NCBI RefSeq assembly: GCF_900111455.1
Contig: NZ_FOIE01000001.1
Location: 756,376-820,375, forward strand
Length of the DNA stretch: 64,000 nucleotides
DNA from: Geodermatophilus poikilotrophus
GTDB taxonomy: Bacteria; Actinomycetota; Actinomycetes; Mycobacteriales; Geodermatophilaceae
Direction of reading: 5' to 3'
Shown here: piece after piece, positions 18,467 through 28,981 of the stretch
Layout of the letters: each line of letters opens with the position of its first letter
Position numbering within the stretch: position 1 is the stretch's first letter
Translations under genes and position numbers: made by a program
The notes under the pieces: model-generated
Seen by the model: only the letters and a program-made list of their open reading frames with translations
Told to the model about the DNA's origin: nothing
The model's database searches: none

Positions 18467-19633
18467 TCAGAACACCGGTCGCACGACCGGACCGGACACC
18501 CGGCCCCGGGGACGCCCCGCGGCCCGGGGTCCGGCCGCGGCGAGGTCGGCGAGCGGCGCCCAGCGCACCGCCAGCATGCAGATGTCGTCGTGCAGCGGGT
18601 CGTTCCCGGTCATGTCCGCGACCAGGAGGTCGCACAGCTGGTCGGGGGGTGCTCCGGACAGGGACTGCGCGGTGGTGCGGAGACGGTCGAGCCCGGCGTC
18701 GAGGTCCTGTCCCCGGCGTTCGACCAGCCCGTCGGTGTAGAGCAGCAGCGCGTCGCTCCCGGTCAGTCGGTCGTGGGCGGACGCGAACCGCGGCGCGGAC
18801 AGGCTGGCCAGCGGCAGGGTCCGGCCGCCCTCGAGGAAGCGGGTGGTCCCATCGGGCCCGATCAGCAGCGGCGGCGGGTGCCCGGCGCAGGCGTAGGTCA
18901 GCCGGCCGTCCCGGGGGTCGAGGACCGCGTAGGCGACGGTCGTGCAGGCGGCGCCGGGGACGTCCTCGGCGAAGGCCGCGACGCGCCCCAGCAGGTCGGC
19001 GGGGTCGGGGAAGGCGGGCGCCAGCGCGCGGAGCGCGCTGCGCATCTGGCCCATCGTCGCGGCGGCGTGCACGCCGTGTCCGACGACGTCGCCGACCACG
19101 TGGGCGACGGCGCCGTCCGGCAGGGCGATGACGTCGTACCAGTCGCCACCGACCTCCAGTTCCGGTGCGGCGGCGCGGTAGGCGTGGCAGGTGGGCAGGT
19201 CGGGGACGTCGACCTGCCGCAGCAGGGAGCGCTGCAGCTCCACGGCGATCCGGTGCTCCTGCTCGGCCAGCCGGTGCTCGGCCGACACGTCCTGCAGCAG
19301 CACCACGACCCGCTGGGGGTCGACCCGGTGGAGCTGCACCTCGACGTGGACGCGCGTGCACCCCGAGGACGCCGGGAGCTCGATGCGGCGGCCGGCGGCG
19401 AGCTGGCCGACCTGCTGGGGACGGGACCCCACGAGGGTCCGGGTACCCGGGGACAGGCGGTCCAGGACGGCCACGAGGTCCCGCAGCGGCGCGTCCTCGA
19501 GCGCGGGCGCCAGCATCCGCACCGCCGCCGGGTTGACCTGCTGGACGGCACCGGCGTTGTCCACCTCGATCAACCCGACGGGGCACAGGTAGAAGAACCG
19601 GTACATGCGCTCCAGCTCGTCCGCCGCACTCAT
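18467..19633 (-). CDS. PAS-SpoIIE (PP2C-type) phosphatase
   Basis: A 388-residue protein. Residues 1-120 form a PAS-like sensor (FFYLCPVGLIEVDNAGAVQQVNPAA). Residues 145-358 are a SpoIIE/RsbU PP2C phosphatase with metal-binding GGDWYD (162-167), GDVVGHG (181-187), the aspartate of LLYTDGLVE (near 301) and the DD pair near 350. All metal ligands look intact. Such enzymes dephosphorylate STAS anti-anti-sigma factors to switch on stress or development sigma factors. The ATG overlaps the stop of the PYP-like gene by 4 bp, so its input is probably that protein. No STAS or anti-sigma gene is in the window. Confidence 0.88.
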   Translation of the reverse strand: MSAADELERMYRFFYLCPVGLIEVDNAGAVQQVNPAAVRMLAPALEDAPLRDLVAVLDRLSPGTRTLVGSRPQQVGQLAAGRRIELPASSGCTRVHVEVQLHRVDPQRVVVLLQDVSAEHRLAEQEHRIAVELQRSLLRQVDVPDLPTCHAYRAAAPELEVGGDWYDVIALPDGAVAHVVGDVVGHGVHAAATMGQMRSALRALAPAFPDPADLLGRVAAFAEDVPGAACTTVAYAVLDPRDGRLTYACAGHPPPLLIGPDGTTRFLEGGRTLPLASLSAPRFASAHDRLTGSDALLLYTDGLVERRGQDLDAGLDRLRTTAQSLSGAPPDQLCDLLVADMTGNDPLHDDICMLAVRWAPLADLAAAGPRAAGRPRGRVSGPVVRPVF

Positions 19634-20046
19634 GCGTCACGGACCGCGAGGTACTGCCGGGGCGACCCGACCGCGGCGAGCAGCCGCAGGCGGACCGGGG
19701 ACAGCCGCATCCGGAAGGTGAACGTGAAGTCGAGCTCCTCGTCCAGCGTGCGTCCCGTCTCGGCAGCCCGGGCGAAGCGGCCGGCCACCAGGGGGTGGTC
19801 GGCGCAGGGACCGACCGACGTGAAGAAGTCGCGACCCACCACGCGCTCGCGGCCGAGCCCGGACCGTCGTGACTCGTCCGCGTTGTAGTGCAGGACCACC
19901 CCTCGGCGGTCCATGGTGATCAACCCGAAGGCCAGGTCGTCGAGGGCCTCGGCCGGCGCACCCTCCAGGACGCCGAGCAGCCCGGGGTCGGCGAAGGACG
20001 GAACGGCGCCCCCTGGCCACCGGTCAGCGCCGACGCGATCCGCCAT
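19630..20046 (-). CDS. Photoactive-yellow-protein-like PAS sensor
   Basis: A 138-residue single PAS domain that aligns along most of its length with Halorhodospira PYP. LDDLAFGLITMDRRG matches the beta-1/2 region. VLHYNADE supplies Tyr54 and Glu58 at PYP positions Tyr42 and Glu46. VGRDFFTSVGPCADHP supplies Cys81 at the chromophore Cys69, and FTFTFRM keeps the Phe96/Met100 region. Thr50 is replaced by Ser and Arg52 by Leu. Known PYP binds p-coumarate through that cysteine; whether this one binds a chromophore is inference. No tyrosine ammonia-lyase or coumarate ligase is in the window. Translationally coupled to the phosphatase. Confidence 0.72.
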   Translation of the reverse strand: MADRVGADRWPGGAVPSFADPGLLGVLEGAPAEALDDLAFGLITMDRRGVVLHYNADESRRSGLGRERVVGRDFFTSVGPCADHPLVAGRFARAAETGRTLDEELDFTFTFRMRLSPVRLRLLAAVGSPRQYLAVRDA

Positions 20047-20201
20047 CCGGCCACGCTAGCCCCGGCCCACGGCGTCGACCAGCGACCGGAGCGCGCCTCG
20101 CTCGTGGTCGCTCCGACCCAGCACGAGGGCCGGTCCGCCTCCCGCCCGAGAGGGCAAGAACGGTCGGGCGCCGCGCCGCCGTCCCCGGCCAGACTGCCCA
20201 C

Positions 20202-21140
20202 GTGGCCGACGACGACCCCCTCCCCGGACGGGACCGACTCCGCGAGCTCCTCGACGCCGTCCTCGACGAGGACAACCGCACGCTCCCCGACATGGCCGGC
20301 GACGCCTACGCCAGCCCCTGGTACTTCGCCCGGCAGGTGAGCCGGGGCGCCGGGGAGCCGCCGGTGGCGCTGCGCCGCCGGGTGCTGCTGGAGCGGGCGG
20401 CGTGGCAGCTGCGCGAGGGGTCCAGCGTCACCGACGCCGCCTTCGCCGCCGGGTACGAGTCGGTCGAGGGCTTCGCCCGCGCCTTCGGCCGCGCCTACGG
20501 TCGCTCCCCCGGCACACCGGACGCCGGCCGCCCGCGCACCCGCGACGAGCACTGGCTGCCGGCACGCAACGGCATCCACTTCCACCCGCCGACCTCGCTG
20601 TGGGTCGCCGACGACAGCGGGCGCGGCTCCCCGGACGAGGTGACCGCGATGCTGGTCCACCACGACATCGAGGACACCCGCGCCCTGTTCGAGGTCGCGA
20701 AGGCACTCGCGGACGAGGAGTACCGCCGCGCCCGGCTGCCCGGGCTGTCGGTCCTGCCCTGGAGCGGTGCGGAGGAGTCGATCGCCGCCCTCCTCGGCAC
20801 ACTGGTGTGGACCAAGGAGGTGTGGCTGGCCTCCATCGAGGGCGCCGGGCAGCCCGCCCGCGGCGCCGACGACCCGGCCGCCCTGCTGGCCCGGCACGAC
20901 GCCGTGGCACCGCGCTGGCTGGCTGCCGTCCGCGACATCGCCCGGCGCGGCGCCTGGGGCGACCGGCTGGTCGACGCGCTGTGCGAGCCGCCGGAGACCT
21001 TCGTCCTCGGCAGCGTCGTCGCCCACGTCCTCACCTTCTCCGCGCACCGGCGGCTGCTGGTGCGCCACCTGCTCCGGGACGCCGGCCTGGCCGTCGACTC
21101 CGGGGACCCCATCGACTGGCTGACCAGGAGGGATCGATGA
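20202..21140 (+). CDS. AraC-type HTH fused to a DinB-like domain
   Basis: A 312-residue protein. Residues 1-105 form an AraC/XylS helix-turn-helix (LPDMAGDAYASPWYFARQV, then SSVTDAAFAAGYESVEGFARAF, then the AYGRSPG end). Residues about 140-310 form a DinB-like four-helix bundle with MLVHHDIEDTRALF near the start and AHVLTFSAHRRLLVRHLL near the end, spacing expected for the three metal-binding histidines. GTG 20202. It overlaps the DHFR-like gene by an ATGA junction. Probably a regulator whose sensor is the DinB part; the ligand is unknown. Confidence 0.75.
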   Translation: MADDDPLPGRDRLRELLDAVLDEDNRTLPDMAGDAYASPWYFARQVSRGAGEPPVALRRRVLLERAAWQLREGSSVTDAAFAAGYESVEGFARAFGRAYGRSPGTPDAGRPRTRDEHWLPARNGIHFHPPTSLWVADDSGRGSPDEVTAMLVHHDIEDTRALFEVAKALADEEYRRARLPGLSVLPWSGAEESIAALLGTLVWTKEVWLASIEGAGQPARGADDPAALLARHDAVAPRWLAAVRDIARRGAWGDRLVDALCEPPETFVLGSVVAHVLTFSAHRRLLVRHLLRDAGLAVDSGDPIDWLTRRDR

Positions 21141-21670
21141 CCCGCACCGTCTACTACACCGCAACCAGCCTCGACGGCTTCATCGCCGACGAGCGGCACT
21201 CACTGGACTGGCTGCTCTCCCGGCACTCCGACGAGCACGGTCCGATGGGGTACGCGGAGTTCGAGAAGCAGGTCGGCGCGCTGGCCATGGGCGCCACGAC
21301 CTACGAGTGGGTGCAGCAGCACGGCGGGCCAGAGGCGTGGTCCTACACCGTGCCCGCGTGGGTGTTCACGCACCGGCAGCTGACCGCGTACCCGGGCGCG
21401 GACATCCGGTTCACCGCGGCCGACGTCGCCGAGGTGCACGCGCAGATGGTCGCCGCCGCCGGGGGCCGCGACGTGTGGGTCGTGGGCGGCGGCGACCTGG
21501 CCGGTCAGTTCGCCGACCGCGGCCTGCTCGACGAGGTGGTCGTGGCGATCACGCCGGTCACCCTCGGCGGCGGGGCGCCGCTGCTGCCGCGCCGGCTCGA
21601 GCTCAGGCGGACGGAGGAGGCGGTCAACGGCGAGTTCGTCTGCGTCCGCTACGACGTCGTCCGCAGGTGA
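21137..21670 (+). CDS. Dihydrofolate-reductase-like (RibD C-terminal) protein
   Basis: A 177-residue protein of the RibD_C/DHFR-like superfamily. VYYTATSLDGFIAD at the N-terminus, ALAMGATTYEW, and DVWVVGGGDLAGQFADRGLLDEV with the glycine-rich NADPH segment are characteristic. The adjoining ITPVTLGGGAPLLP is also typical of this subfamily (YyaP/YwjB type) rather than true FolA. The ATG overlaps the preceding stop, with GGAGGGA just ahead. A small-molecule reductase; substrate unknown. Confidence 0.83.
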   Translation: MTRTVYYTATSLDGFIADERHSLDWLLSRHSDEHGPMGYAEFEKQVGALAMGATTYEWVQQHGGPEAWSYTVPAWVFTHRQLTAYPGADIRFTAADVAEVHAQMVAAAGGRDVWVVGGGDLAGQFADRGLLDEVVVAITPVTLGGGAPLLPRRLELRRTEEAVNGEFVCVRYDVVRR

Positions 21671-21700
21671 TCTCGCCGAGGCCTCCCGCGGCCGGGTGAG

Positions 21701-23265
<1,565 letters not shown>

Positions 23266-23334
23266 GGACCCCGTCCTCCCCACCCTTCGCAGGCTCAGGG
23301 TGGGACCCGGGACGGGGCCGGCGGCGTCCTGCAG
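23266..23334. repeat. Intergenic hairpin repeat, terminator-like
   Basis: Near-copy of the element at 8573: GGACCCCGTCCTCCCCACCC, TTCGCAGGCTC, then AGGGTGGGACCCGGGACGGGG. The inner arms CCCACCCT/AGGGTGGG change in step with the other copy (CCCACCCC/GGGGCGGG), which suggests selection for pairing. It sits between the convergent argG and DUF1445 genes, fitting a bidirectional terminator. Confidence 0.72.
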
Positions 23335-23354
23335 CGAGGTCGGCGGGCCTGGCC

Positions 23355-24143
23355 TCAGGACTGGCGGTAGACCGCGTCGGGGACGTCGGTGACGAACATG
23401 TGCCCGGGCGCGTGGGTGATCGCGAACGGCGGCCGGGAGGCCATCAGCGCCGCCTGCGGGGTCACCCCGCAGGCCCAGAACACCGGGACGTCGCCCTCGG
23501 CGGGCTCGACCGGGTCGCCGAAGTCCGGCGCACCGAGGTCCGCGATGCCCAGGGCCCCGGGTACGCCGACGTGCACCGGCGCACCGTGCACCTGCGGCAT
23601 CCGGGCGGTCACCTGGACCGCGGCGGCCACCAGCTCGCCGGGCACCGGCCGCATCGACACCACCAGCGGCCCGGACAGCCGGCCGGCGGGGCGGCAGGCC
23701 CGGTCGGTGCGGTACATCGACACGTTGCGCCCCTGCTCGATGTTGCGCACCGGCACGCCCGCGTCCAGCAGCGCGGTCTCGAAGCTGAAGCTGCACCCGA
23801 TGAGGAAGGCGACCAGGTCGTCGCGCCACAGGTCGACGACGTCGGTCGGCTCGTCGACCAGCTCGCCGTCCCGCCACACCCGGTAGCGCGGCAGGTCGGT
23901 GCGCAAGTCGGCGTCCGGCGCCAGCACCGTGCGGTACGACCCGGCGTCGGTCACGTCGAGCAGCGGCACCGGTTTCGGGTTGCGCAACCCGAACAGCAGC
24001 ACGTCGTAGGCCCAGTCCTGCGGGACGACGACGAGGTTGGCCTGGGTGTAGCCGGGCGCCCAGCCCGACGACGGGACGGCCAGGCCGGCGCGGTAGTGCT
24101 CGCGGGCGACCGCGGGGTCGGCGGCGGGGAGCGTGGCGGTCAC
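23355..24143 (-). CDS. DUF1445 putative hydro-lyase (YcsI/D-glutamate cyclase family)
   Basis: A 262-residue DUF1445 protein. [47 protein letters not shown] and [24 protein letters not shown](M) are its conserved blocks. Family members include Bacillus YcsI and the mammalian D-glutamate cyclase that turns D-glutamate into 5-oxo-D-proline. GTG 24143 has GAGGAGG six bases upstream. It diverges from a YcsG-like transporter followed by pxpABC, the same gene set as the Bacillus ycs-kip region, so a role in 5-oxoproline/glutamate metabolism is likely. Confidence 0.82.
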   Translation of the reverse strand: MTATLPAADPAVAREHYRAGLAVPSSGWAPGYTQANLVVVPQDWAYDVLLFGLRNPKPVPLLDVTDAGSYRTVLAPDADLRTDLPRYRVWRDGELVDEPTDVVDLWRDDLVAFLIGCSFSFETALLDAGVPVRNIEQGRNVSMYRTDRACRPAGRLSGPLVVSMRPVPGELVAAAVQVTARMPQVHGAPVHVGVPGALGIADLGAPDFGDPVEPAEGDVPVFWACGVTPQAALMASRPPFAITHAPGHMFVTDVPDAVYRQS

Positions 24144-24339
24144 GGGGTCCTCCTCGGTCGTGGCGAGTGGCCGTGCGCCCATGGTCTCCCGCCTGCTCCC
24201 GTCCGGCTCCCCCGCAGGTCGCCCTCCTGCTGCCCCCGGCTCACTGCCCTGCCGACCCCACCGGAGCGCCGCCCGCCCTCGCGTTGCCGCCACCTGCAAG
24301 GGCCCCTAGCGTCGGACCCCCGTCATCGTGGAGAAGCCC

Positions 24340-25584
24340 ATGTCGCAGAGCCACGACCCCGCCCCCACCACCACCGCCCCGACCAGCGGCCGCATGGCCG
24401 CGGGCACCCGCTCCACCCTGCTCGGCGCGATGTTCCTCATGGCCACCTCGGCCATCGGACCGGGCTTCATCACCCAGACGACGACCTTCACCGTCCAGCT
24501 GGGCGCCGCGTTCGCCTTCGCGATCGCCGTCTCGATCGTCATCGACATCGCGCTGCAGCTGAACGTGTGGCGGGTGATCGGCGTCAGCGGCCGGCGGGCC
24601 CAGGAGCTGGGCAACCTCGTCGCCCCCGGTCTCGGCTGGGTGATGGCCGCCTTCCTGCTGATCGGCGGGCTGGTGTTCAACATCGGCAACGTGGCCGGGG
24701 CGGGCCTCGGTACCGACGCCATGCTCGGACTGGACCCGAGGATCGGCGGGGCCGTCTCCGCCGTCATCGCCATCGGCATCTTCCTCAGCCGCCGGGCGGG
24801 GGTCGCGGTCGACCGCATCGTCGTCGTCCTCGGCCTGCTGATGATCCTGCTGACCGCCTACATCGCGATCACCTCGGGCCCGCCGGTGGGCCAGGCGCTG
24901 CGCAACGTCGTCCTCCCCGAGCAGGTCTCCTTCCTGGCGATCACCACGCTGGTCGGCGGCACGATCGGCGGCTACATCGTCTACGCGGGCGCGCACCGGC
25001 TGCTCGACTCCGGGGTCACCGGCCGGGAGCACGTCCGCGACATCACCCGCGGCTCGGTCACCGGGATCGTGATCACCGGGATCATGCGGGTCGTCCTCTT
25101 CCTCGCCATCCTCGGTGTGGTGGCCGGTGGCGCCGACCTCGGCACCGAGAACCAGGCGGCCAACGCCTTCCAGGCCGCGGCGGGCCAGGTCGGGCTGCGG
25201 GTCTTCGGCGTCGTGCTCTGGGCCGCGGCGATCACCAGCGTCATCGGCGCCTCCTACACGACGGTCTCCTTCATCACCTCCCGGACCCGCACCAGCGACC
25301 GCACCCGCACGATGCTGGTGGTCGGCTTCATCGCGGTCACCACGCTGGCCTTCCTGCTCATCGGGGCCGCCCCGACCACGCTGCTGGTCTTCGCCGGCGC
25401 CTTCAACGGGCTGCTGCTGCCGATCGGCATCGCGGTCATCCTCTGGGTGGCCACCCGCCGGTCGGACCTGATGCACGGGTACCGCTACCCCCGCTGGCTG
25501 CTCGTCGTCGGGTGGGTGGCGTGGCTGCTGACGATCTACCTGGCGGTCAACTCGGTCCGCCCGGTGATCGCCCTGTTCTCGTGA
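24340..25584 (+). CDS. Nramp-related membrane transporter (YcsG-like)
   Basis: A 414-residue integral membrane protein with about eleven hydrophobic segments. [14 protein letters not shown] stands where metal-transporting Nramp proteins carry the DPGN metal site, and that motif is absent, so it is unlikely to move manganese or iron. It matches the YcsG branch found beside pxpABC and is probably an amino-acid or 5-oxoproline carrier. ATG 24340 is chosen because GGAGAAG lies four bases before it; an in-frame GTG at 24328 is possible. pxpA starts 14 bp after its stop. Confidence 0.78.
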   Translation: MSQSHDPAPTTTAPTSGRMAAGTRSTLLGAMFLMATSAIGPGFITQTTTFTVQLGAAFAFAIAVSIVIDIALQLNVWRVIGVSGRRAQELGNLVAPGLGWVMAAFLLIGGLVFNIGNVAGAGLGTDAMLGLDPRIGGAVSAVIAIGIFLSRRAGVAVDRIVVVLGLLMILLTAYIAITSGPPVGQALRNVVLPEQVSFLAITTLVGGTIGGYIVYAGAHRLLDSGVTGREHVRDITRGSVTGIVITGIMRVVLFLAILGVVAGGADLGTENQAANAFQAAAGQVGLRVFGVVLWAAAITSVIGASYTTVSFITSRTRTSDRTRTMLVVGFIAVTTLAFLLIGAAPTTLLVFAGAFNGLLLPIGIAVILWVATRRSDLMHGYRYPRWLLVVGWVAWLLTIYLAVNSVRPVIALFS

Positions 25585-25598
25585 GGGAGGCTGACGGG

Positions 25599-26351
25599 AT
25601 GGACCTCAACTCCGACCTCGGCGAGGGCTTCGGCCAGTGGCGGCTGGGGGACGACGAGGCGCTGCTGGACGTCGTGACCAGCGCCAACGTGGCCTGCGGC
25701 TTCCACGCCGGCGACCCGTCGATCATGCGGCGGGTGTGCGCCCGGGCCGCGGAGTCCGGGGTCGCCGTCGGCGCGCAGGTGTCCTACCGCGACCTGGCCG
25801 GCTTCGGCCGCCGCTTCGTCGACGTCGAGCCCGCCGAGCTGACCGCCGACGTGCTGTACCAGCTGGGCGCGCTGGAGGCCTTCGCCAAGGTCGCCGGCTC
25901 CCGGGTGCGCTACGTCAAACCGCACGGCGCGCTCTACAACACGATCGTCACGCACGAGGAGCAGGCGGCCGCGGTGGTGCAGGCGGTGGTCGCGTACGAC
26001 CGCGACCTGCCGGTGCTGGGGCTGCCCGGGTCGGCCTGGCTGCGGCTGGCCGACGAGGCCGGGCTGACGACGGTGGCCGAGGCGTTCGCCGACCGCGAGT
26101 ACACCCCCCAGGGCACGCTGGTCTCCCGCCGGCTGCCCGGCGCGGTGCTGCACGACGCCGACGAGATCGCCCGCCGCTGCGTCGCGATGGCCACCGGTGA
26201 GCCGGTCACCGACGTCGAGGGCGGCCTGCTGCGGCTGTCCCCGGAGTCGATCTGCGTGCACGGCGACACCGAGGGCGCGGTGCAGATCGCCCGGCAGGTG
26301 CGCGAGGCGCTCACCGCGGCCGGGGTCGCGCTGGCCCCGTTCGCCCCCTGA
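25599..26351 (+). CDS. pxpA: 5-oxoprolinase subunit A
   Basis: The LamB/YcsF subunit of the ATP-dependent PxpABC 5-oxoprolinase, which opens L-5-oxoproline to glutamate. The 250 residues start with [11 protein letters not shown], the hallmark of the family, followed by [29 protein letters not shown] and SICVHGD. All are metal- and substrate-binding positions of this beta/alpha-barrel. GGGAGG lies upstream. Its TGA shares a base with the pxpB ATG. Confidence 0.94.
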   Translation: MDLNSDLGEGFGQWRLGDDEALLDVVTSANVACGFHAGDPSIMRRVCARAAESGVAVGAQVSYRDLAGFGRRFVDVEPAELTADVLYQLGALEAFAKVAGSRVRYVKPHGALYNTIVTHEEQAAAVVQAVVAYDRDLPVLGLPGSAWLRLADEAGLTTVAEAFADREYTPQGTLVSRRLPGAVLHDADEIARRCVAMATGEPVTDVEGGLLRLSPESICVHGDTEGAVQIARQVREALTAAGVALAPFAP

Positions 26352-26962
26352 TGCGCGTCCTGCCCAGCGGGTCGACCGCGCTCCTGGTCGAGCTCGACGG
26401 CCTCGACGAGGTCCTCGGCCTGTACGCCGCACTGGTGGCCGAGCCGGTCGAGGGAGTGGTCGACGTCGTCCCGGCCGCGCGCACCGTCCTGCTGGTGACC
26501 GACCCGGCCCGGACCTCGCTGGACGCGGTCGAGCGGGCGGTGCGGCAGACCCGGCCCCGCACCGACCGGAGCGGCCGGGAGGAGCTGGTCGAGCTGCCGG
26601 TCGTCTACGACGGCGCCGACCTCGCCGACGTCGCCGGTCTCCTGGGGGTCGAGCCGGCCGAGGTGGTGCAGCGGCACACGCGAGCCGAGTGGACGGTCGC
26701 CTTCTGCGGTTTCGCCCCGGGTTTCGGCTACCTCACCCAGGACGGCGGCGGGTGGGACGTGCCCCGTCGGCCCACCCCGCGCACGAAGGTGCCGCCGGGG
26801 TCGGTGGCCCTTGCCGGGGAGTTCAGCGGCGTCTACCCGCGGGAGTCCCCGGGCGGATGGCAGCTGATCGGGCGCACCGACGTCGCCGTCTTCGACCTCG
26901 GCCGGGACCCGGCGGCGCTGCTGCGCCCCGGTGTGCGGGTGCGCTTCGTGGACGCGACGTGA
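26351..26962 (+). CDS. pxpB: 5-oxoprolinase subunit B (KipI family)
   Basis: A 203-residue KipI/allophanate-hydrolase-C1-like subunit. PSGSTALLVEL opens the protein, and FCGFAPGFGYLTQDGGGWDVPRR-type segments (near residues 120-140) and VPPGSVALAGEFSGVYPRES are the conserved blocks. With PxpC it forms the ATP-using half of 5-oxoprolinase. It overlaps both neighbours (1 bp with pxpA, 4 bp with pxpC), indicating stoichiometric production. Confidence 0.93.
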   Translation: MRVLPSGSTALLVELDGLDEVLGLYAALVAEPVEGVVDVVPAARTVLLVTDPARTSLDAVERAVRQTRPRTDRSGREELVELPVVYDGADLADVAGLLGVEPAEVVQRHTRAEWTVAFCGFAPGFGYLTQDGGGWDVPRRPTPRTKVPPGSVALAGEFSGVYPRESPGGWQLIGRTDVAVFDLGRDPAALLRPGVRVRFVDAT

Positions 26963-27810
26963 CCCGCACGCTGACGGTCCTGGCGACCGGGCCGCTGACC
27001 ACCGTGCAGGACGGCGGCCGGCCCGGGCAGGGCGCGCTCGGCGTCGGCCGGTCCGGCGCCGTCGACCGCGCCGCCGCGCGGCTGGCCAACCGGCTGGTGG
27101 GCAACGACCCGGACGCCGCGGTGCTCGAGGTGACCCTGGGCGGGCTGGTGCTGCGCGCCGGCGCGGACCTGGTGGTGACCACGACCGGAGCGCGGTGCTC
27201 GGTCGCGCACAACGCCCCGGTGCCGCTCCGGGCGGGCGCGGAACTGCGGCTCGGCCTGCCGCCCACGGGGCTGCGCACCTACGTCGCCGTCCGCGGCGGG
27301 ATCGCCGTCGAGCCGGTGCTCGGCAGCCGCTCGACCGACCTGCTCTCCGGGCTCGGTCCGCCGGTGCTCTCCCCCGGCGACGTGCTGCCGGTCGGGGAGC
27401 CCACCGCGCCGATGCCGGGGGTCGACCTCGCGCCGGTGCCGGACCCGCCCGGCGACGAGGCGACCGTGCGCGTGCTGCCCGGCCCGCGCGCCGACTGGTT
27501 CCCCGCCGAGGCCGCGACCGCCCTCACCACCACCTCCTGGGAGGTGACCGGCGAGAGCAACCGGATCGGCCTGCGGCTGGCCGGGGTCGCGCTGGAGCGG
27601 ACCCGCACCGGAGAGCTGGCCAGCGAGGGCATGGTGCGCGGCGCGCTGCAGGTACCCCCGTCCGGGCAGCCGGTGCTCTTCCTCGCCGACGCCCCCGTGA
27701 CCGGTGGATACCCGGTCATCGGCTACGTGGAGGACGCCGACGTCGACCGCTGCGGCCAGCTCCGCCCGGGCCAGACCCTCCGCTTCCGGGGCGCGGTCGT
27801 CCCCCGCTGA
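26959..27810 (+). CDS. pxpC: 5-oxoprolinase subunit C (KipA family)
   Basis: A 283-residue KipA/allophanate-hydrolase-C2-like subunit. TTVQDGGRPGQGALGVGRSGAVD, NDPDAAVLEVTLGG, YVAVRGGI and SNRIGLRLAG, then SEGMVRGALQVPPSGQPV and a DAPVTGGYPVIG segment are all family landmarks. Last gene of the ycsG-pxpABC unit. The GTG start overlaps the pxpB stop. Confidence 0.93.
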   Translation: MTRTLTVLATGPLTTVQDGGRPGQGALGVGRSGAVDRAAARLANRLVGNDPDAAVLEVTLGGLVLRAGADLVVTTTGARCSVAHNAPVPLRAGAELRLGLPPTGLRTYVAVRGGIAVEPVLGSRSTDLLSGLGPPVLSPGDVLPVGEPTAPMPGVDLAPVPDPPGDEATVRVLPGPRADWFPAEAATALTTTSWEVTGESNRIGLRLAGVALERTRTGELASEGMVRGALQVPPSGQPVLFLADAPVTGGYPVIGYVEDADVDRCGQLRPGQTLRFRGAVVPR

Positions 27811-27832
27811 CCGGCCGTCCCGGTCACTCCGC

Positions 27833-27953
27833 TCAGGGCCGGTCGGCGGGCCGGGCGACCGCACCGGTCACGACGTCGCGCACGGGCACCAGGTCGCGGA
27901 CCGGCGCCGGCCGGGCCGAGGGCGGCCACGGCGTCCGCGTCGAGGTACCTCAC
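27833..27953 (-). pseudogene. Remnant of a cyclodeaminase-like gene after the epimerase
   Basis: A GTG overlapping the epimerase stop opens VRYLDADAVAALGP, which looks like the first residues of an ornithine cyclodeaminase/mu-crystallin protein, a usual neighbour of hydroxyproline epimerases. After about 15 residues the sense frame is lost; a shifted frame reads PVRDLVPVRDVVTGAVARP before a stop at 27833. The bulk of a roughly 300-residue gene is missing. The identification rests on a short match. Confidence 0.45.
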
Positions 27954-28965
27954 CGCAGCACGAACCCGGGGACGAGCGGGTCGTGCGGGTCGACCACGAA
28001 GACGTGCTCGCCGGTGCGGTAGGCCATCCCGGTGACCTGCGGGAGGACCGCGGGACGACCGTCGACGTCCACGGTCGCGAGCACCCGGCCGGTGGAGGTG
28101 CTGCCGACGATCGACTCGTGCCGCAGCACGGTGCCGGCCGGTAGCCGGCCGTCGTCGGCGAGCACCGCGAGCGGGGCGCAGGTGCCCGAGCCGCAGGGTG
28201 AGCGGTCGACCTCGCCGTCGGCGAAGACGGCCACGTTGCGCTGGTGGACCTGCCCGTCGGTGTCGCCGAGCTCGTCGACCCAGATCGTCCCGTAGACGCC
28301 GTTCAGCCGTGGGTCGTCCGGGTGCGCGGCGTGCTCGCTGTCGTCGAGCGCCCACGTGACCTCCCGGCCGAGGGTGATCAGCTCGCCCAGGTGCTCCGGG
28401 GTGACCGACAGGCCCAGCTGCGCGGCGGGCAGGGTCGCGTAGATCGCCCCCCGTAGGCCAGGGTCACGGTCACCTCGCCCCGGGAGGTGGTCACCGGCAC
28501 CTCCCGGGCGACGACCCAGCTCGGCACGTTGACGAAGTCGACCGCCACCGTCCGTCCGCCTTCCCGGTGCACCCGCGCGGTCACCCGGCCGGAGGGGACG
28601 TCGACGACCACGTCGACACTGCCGGTCCCCGGTGCGGCCCCCCGGCCGGTGTCCACCGCCCACACGCCCAGCGCGATGGTGCCGTGGCCGCAGGCGGTGG
28701 AGAAGCCGTCCTTGTGCCAGAACAGCACCCCGAGGTGGGCCCCGGCGTCGTCTGGTGGCACGACGAAGCCGCCGTACATGTCCGCGTGGCCGCGCGGCTC
28801 CGAGCACAGCACCGCCCGCAGCTCCTGGACCTCGGGGTCCTCGATCGCCCGGGCCCGGCGGTCGGCCACCGTCGTCCCGGGGATCGGCACCGGCGGGTCG
28901 GGAACGATGCGGAACGGCTCTCCGGCGGTGTGGTGGTCGACGGTGCTGATCGCCCGGGGCCGCAT
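27950..28965 (-). pseudogene. 4-hydroxyproline epimerase / proline racemase family, frameshifted
   Basis: The first part (from ATG 28965) reads STVDHHTAGEPFRIV and GFSTACGHGTIALGVWAVDTG with the first catalytic Cys. The second part reads AIYATLPAAQLGL through DRSPCGSGTCAPLAVL with the second catalytic Cys. They are in different frames, meeting at a run of six G (sense strand) near 28450. One extra G would give TAC GGG GGG GCG ATC and a single 338-residue protein. Cys/Cys points to an epimerase or racemase rather than the Cys/Thr dehydratase. Either a real mutation or a homopolymer sequencing error. Confidence 0.85.
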
Positions 28966-28981
28966 GGCGCCACCATACTGT

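Noticed and set aside
24340-25584. Manganese/iron transport by the Nramp-like protein
   Set aside because: The DPGN metal-binding motif of true Nramp transporters is missing in the first helix (GPGF instead).
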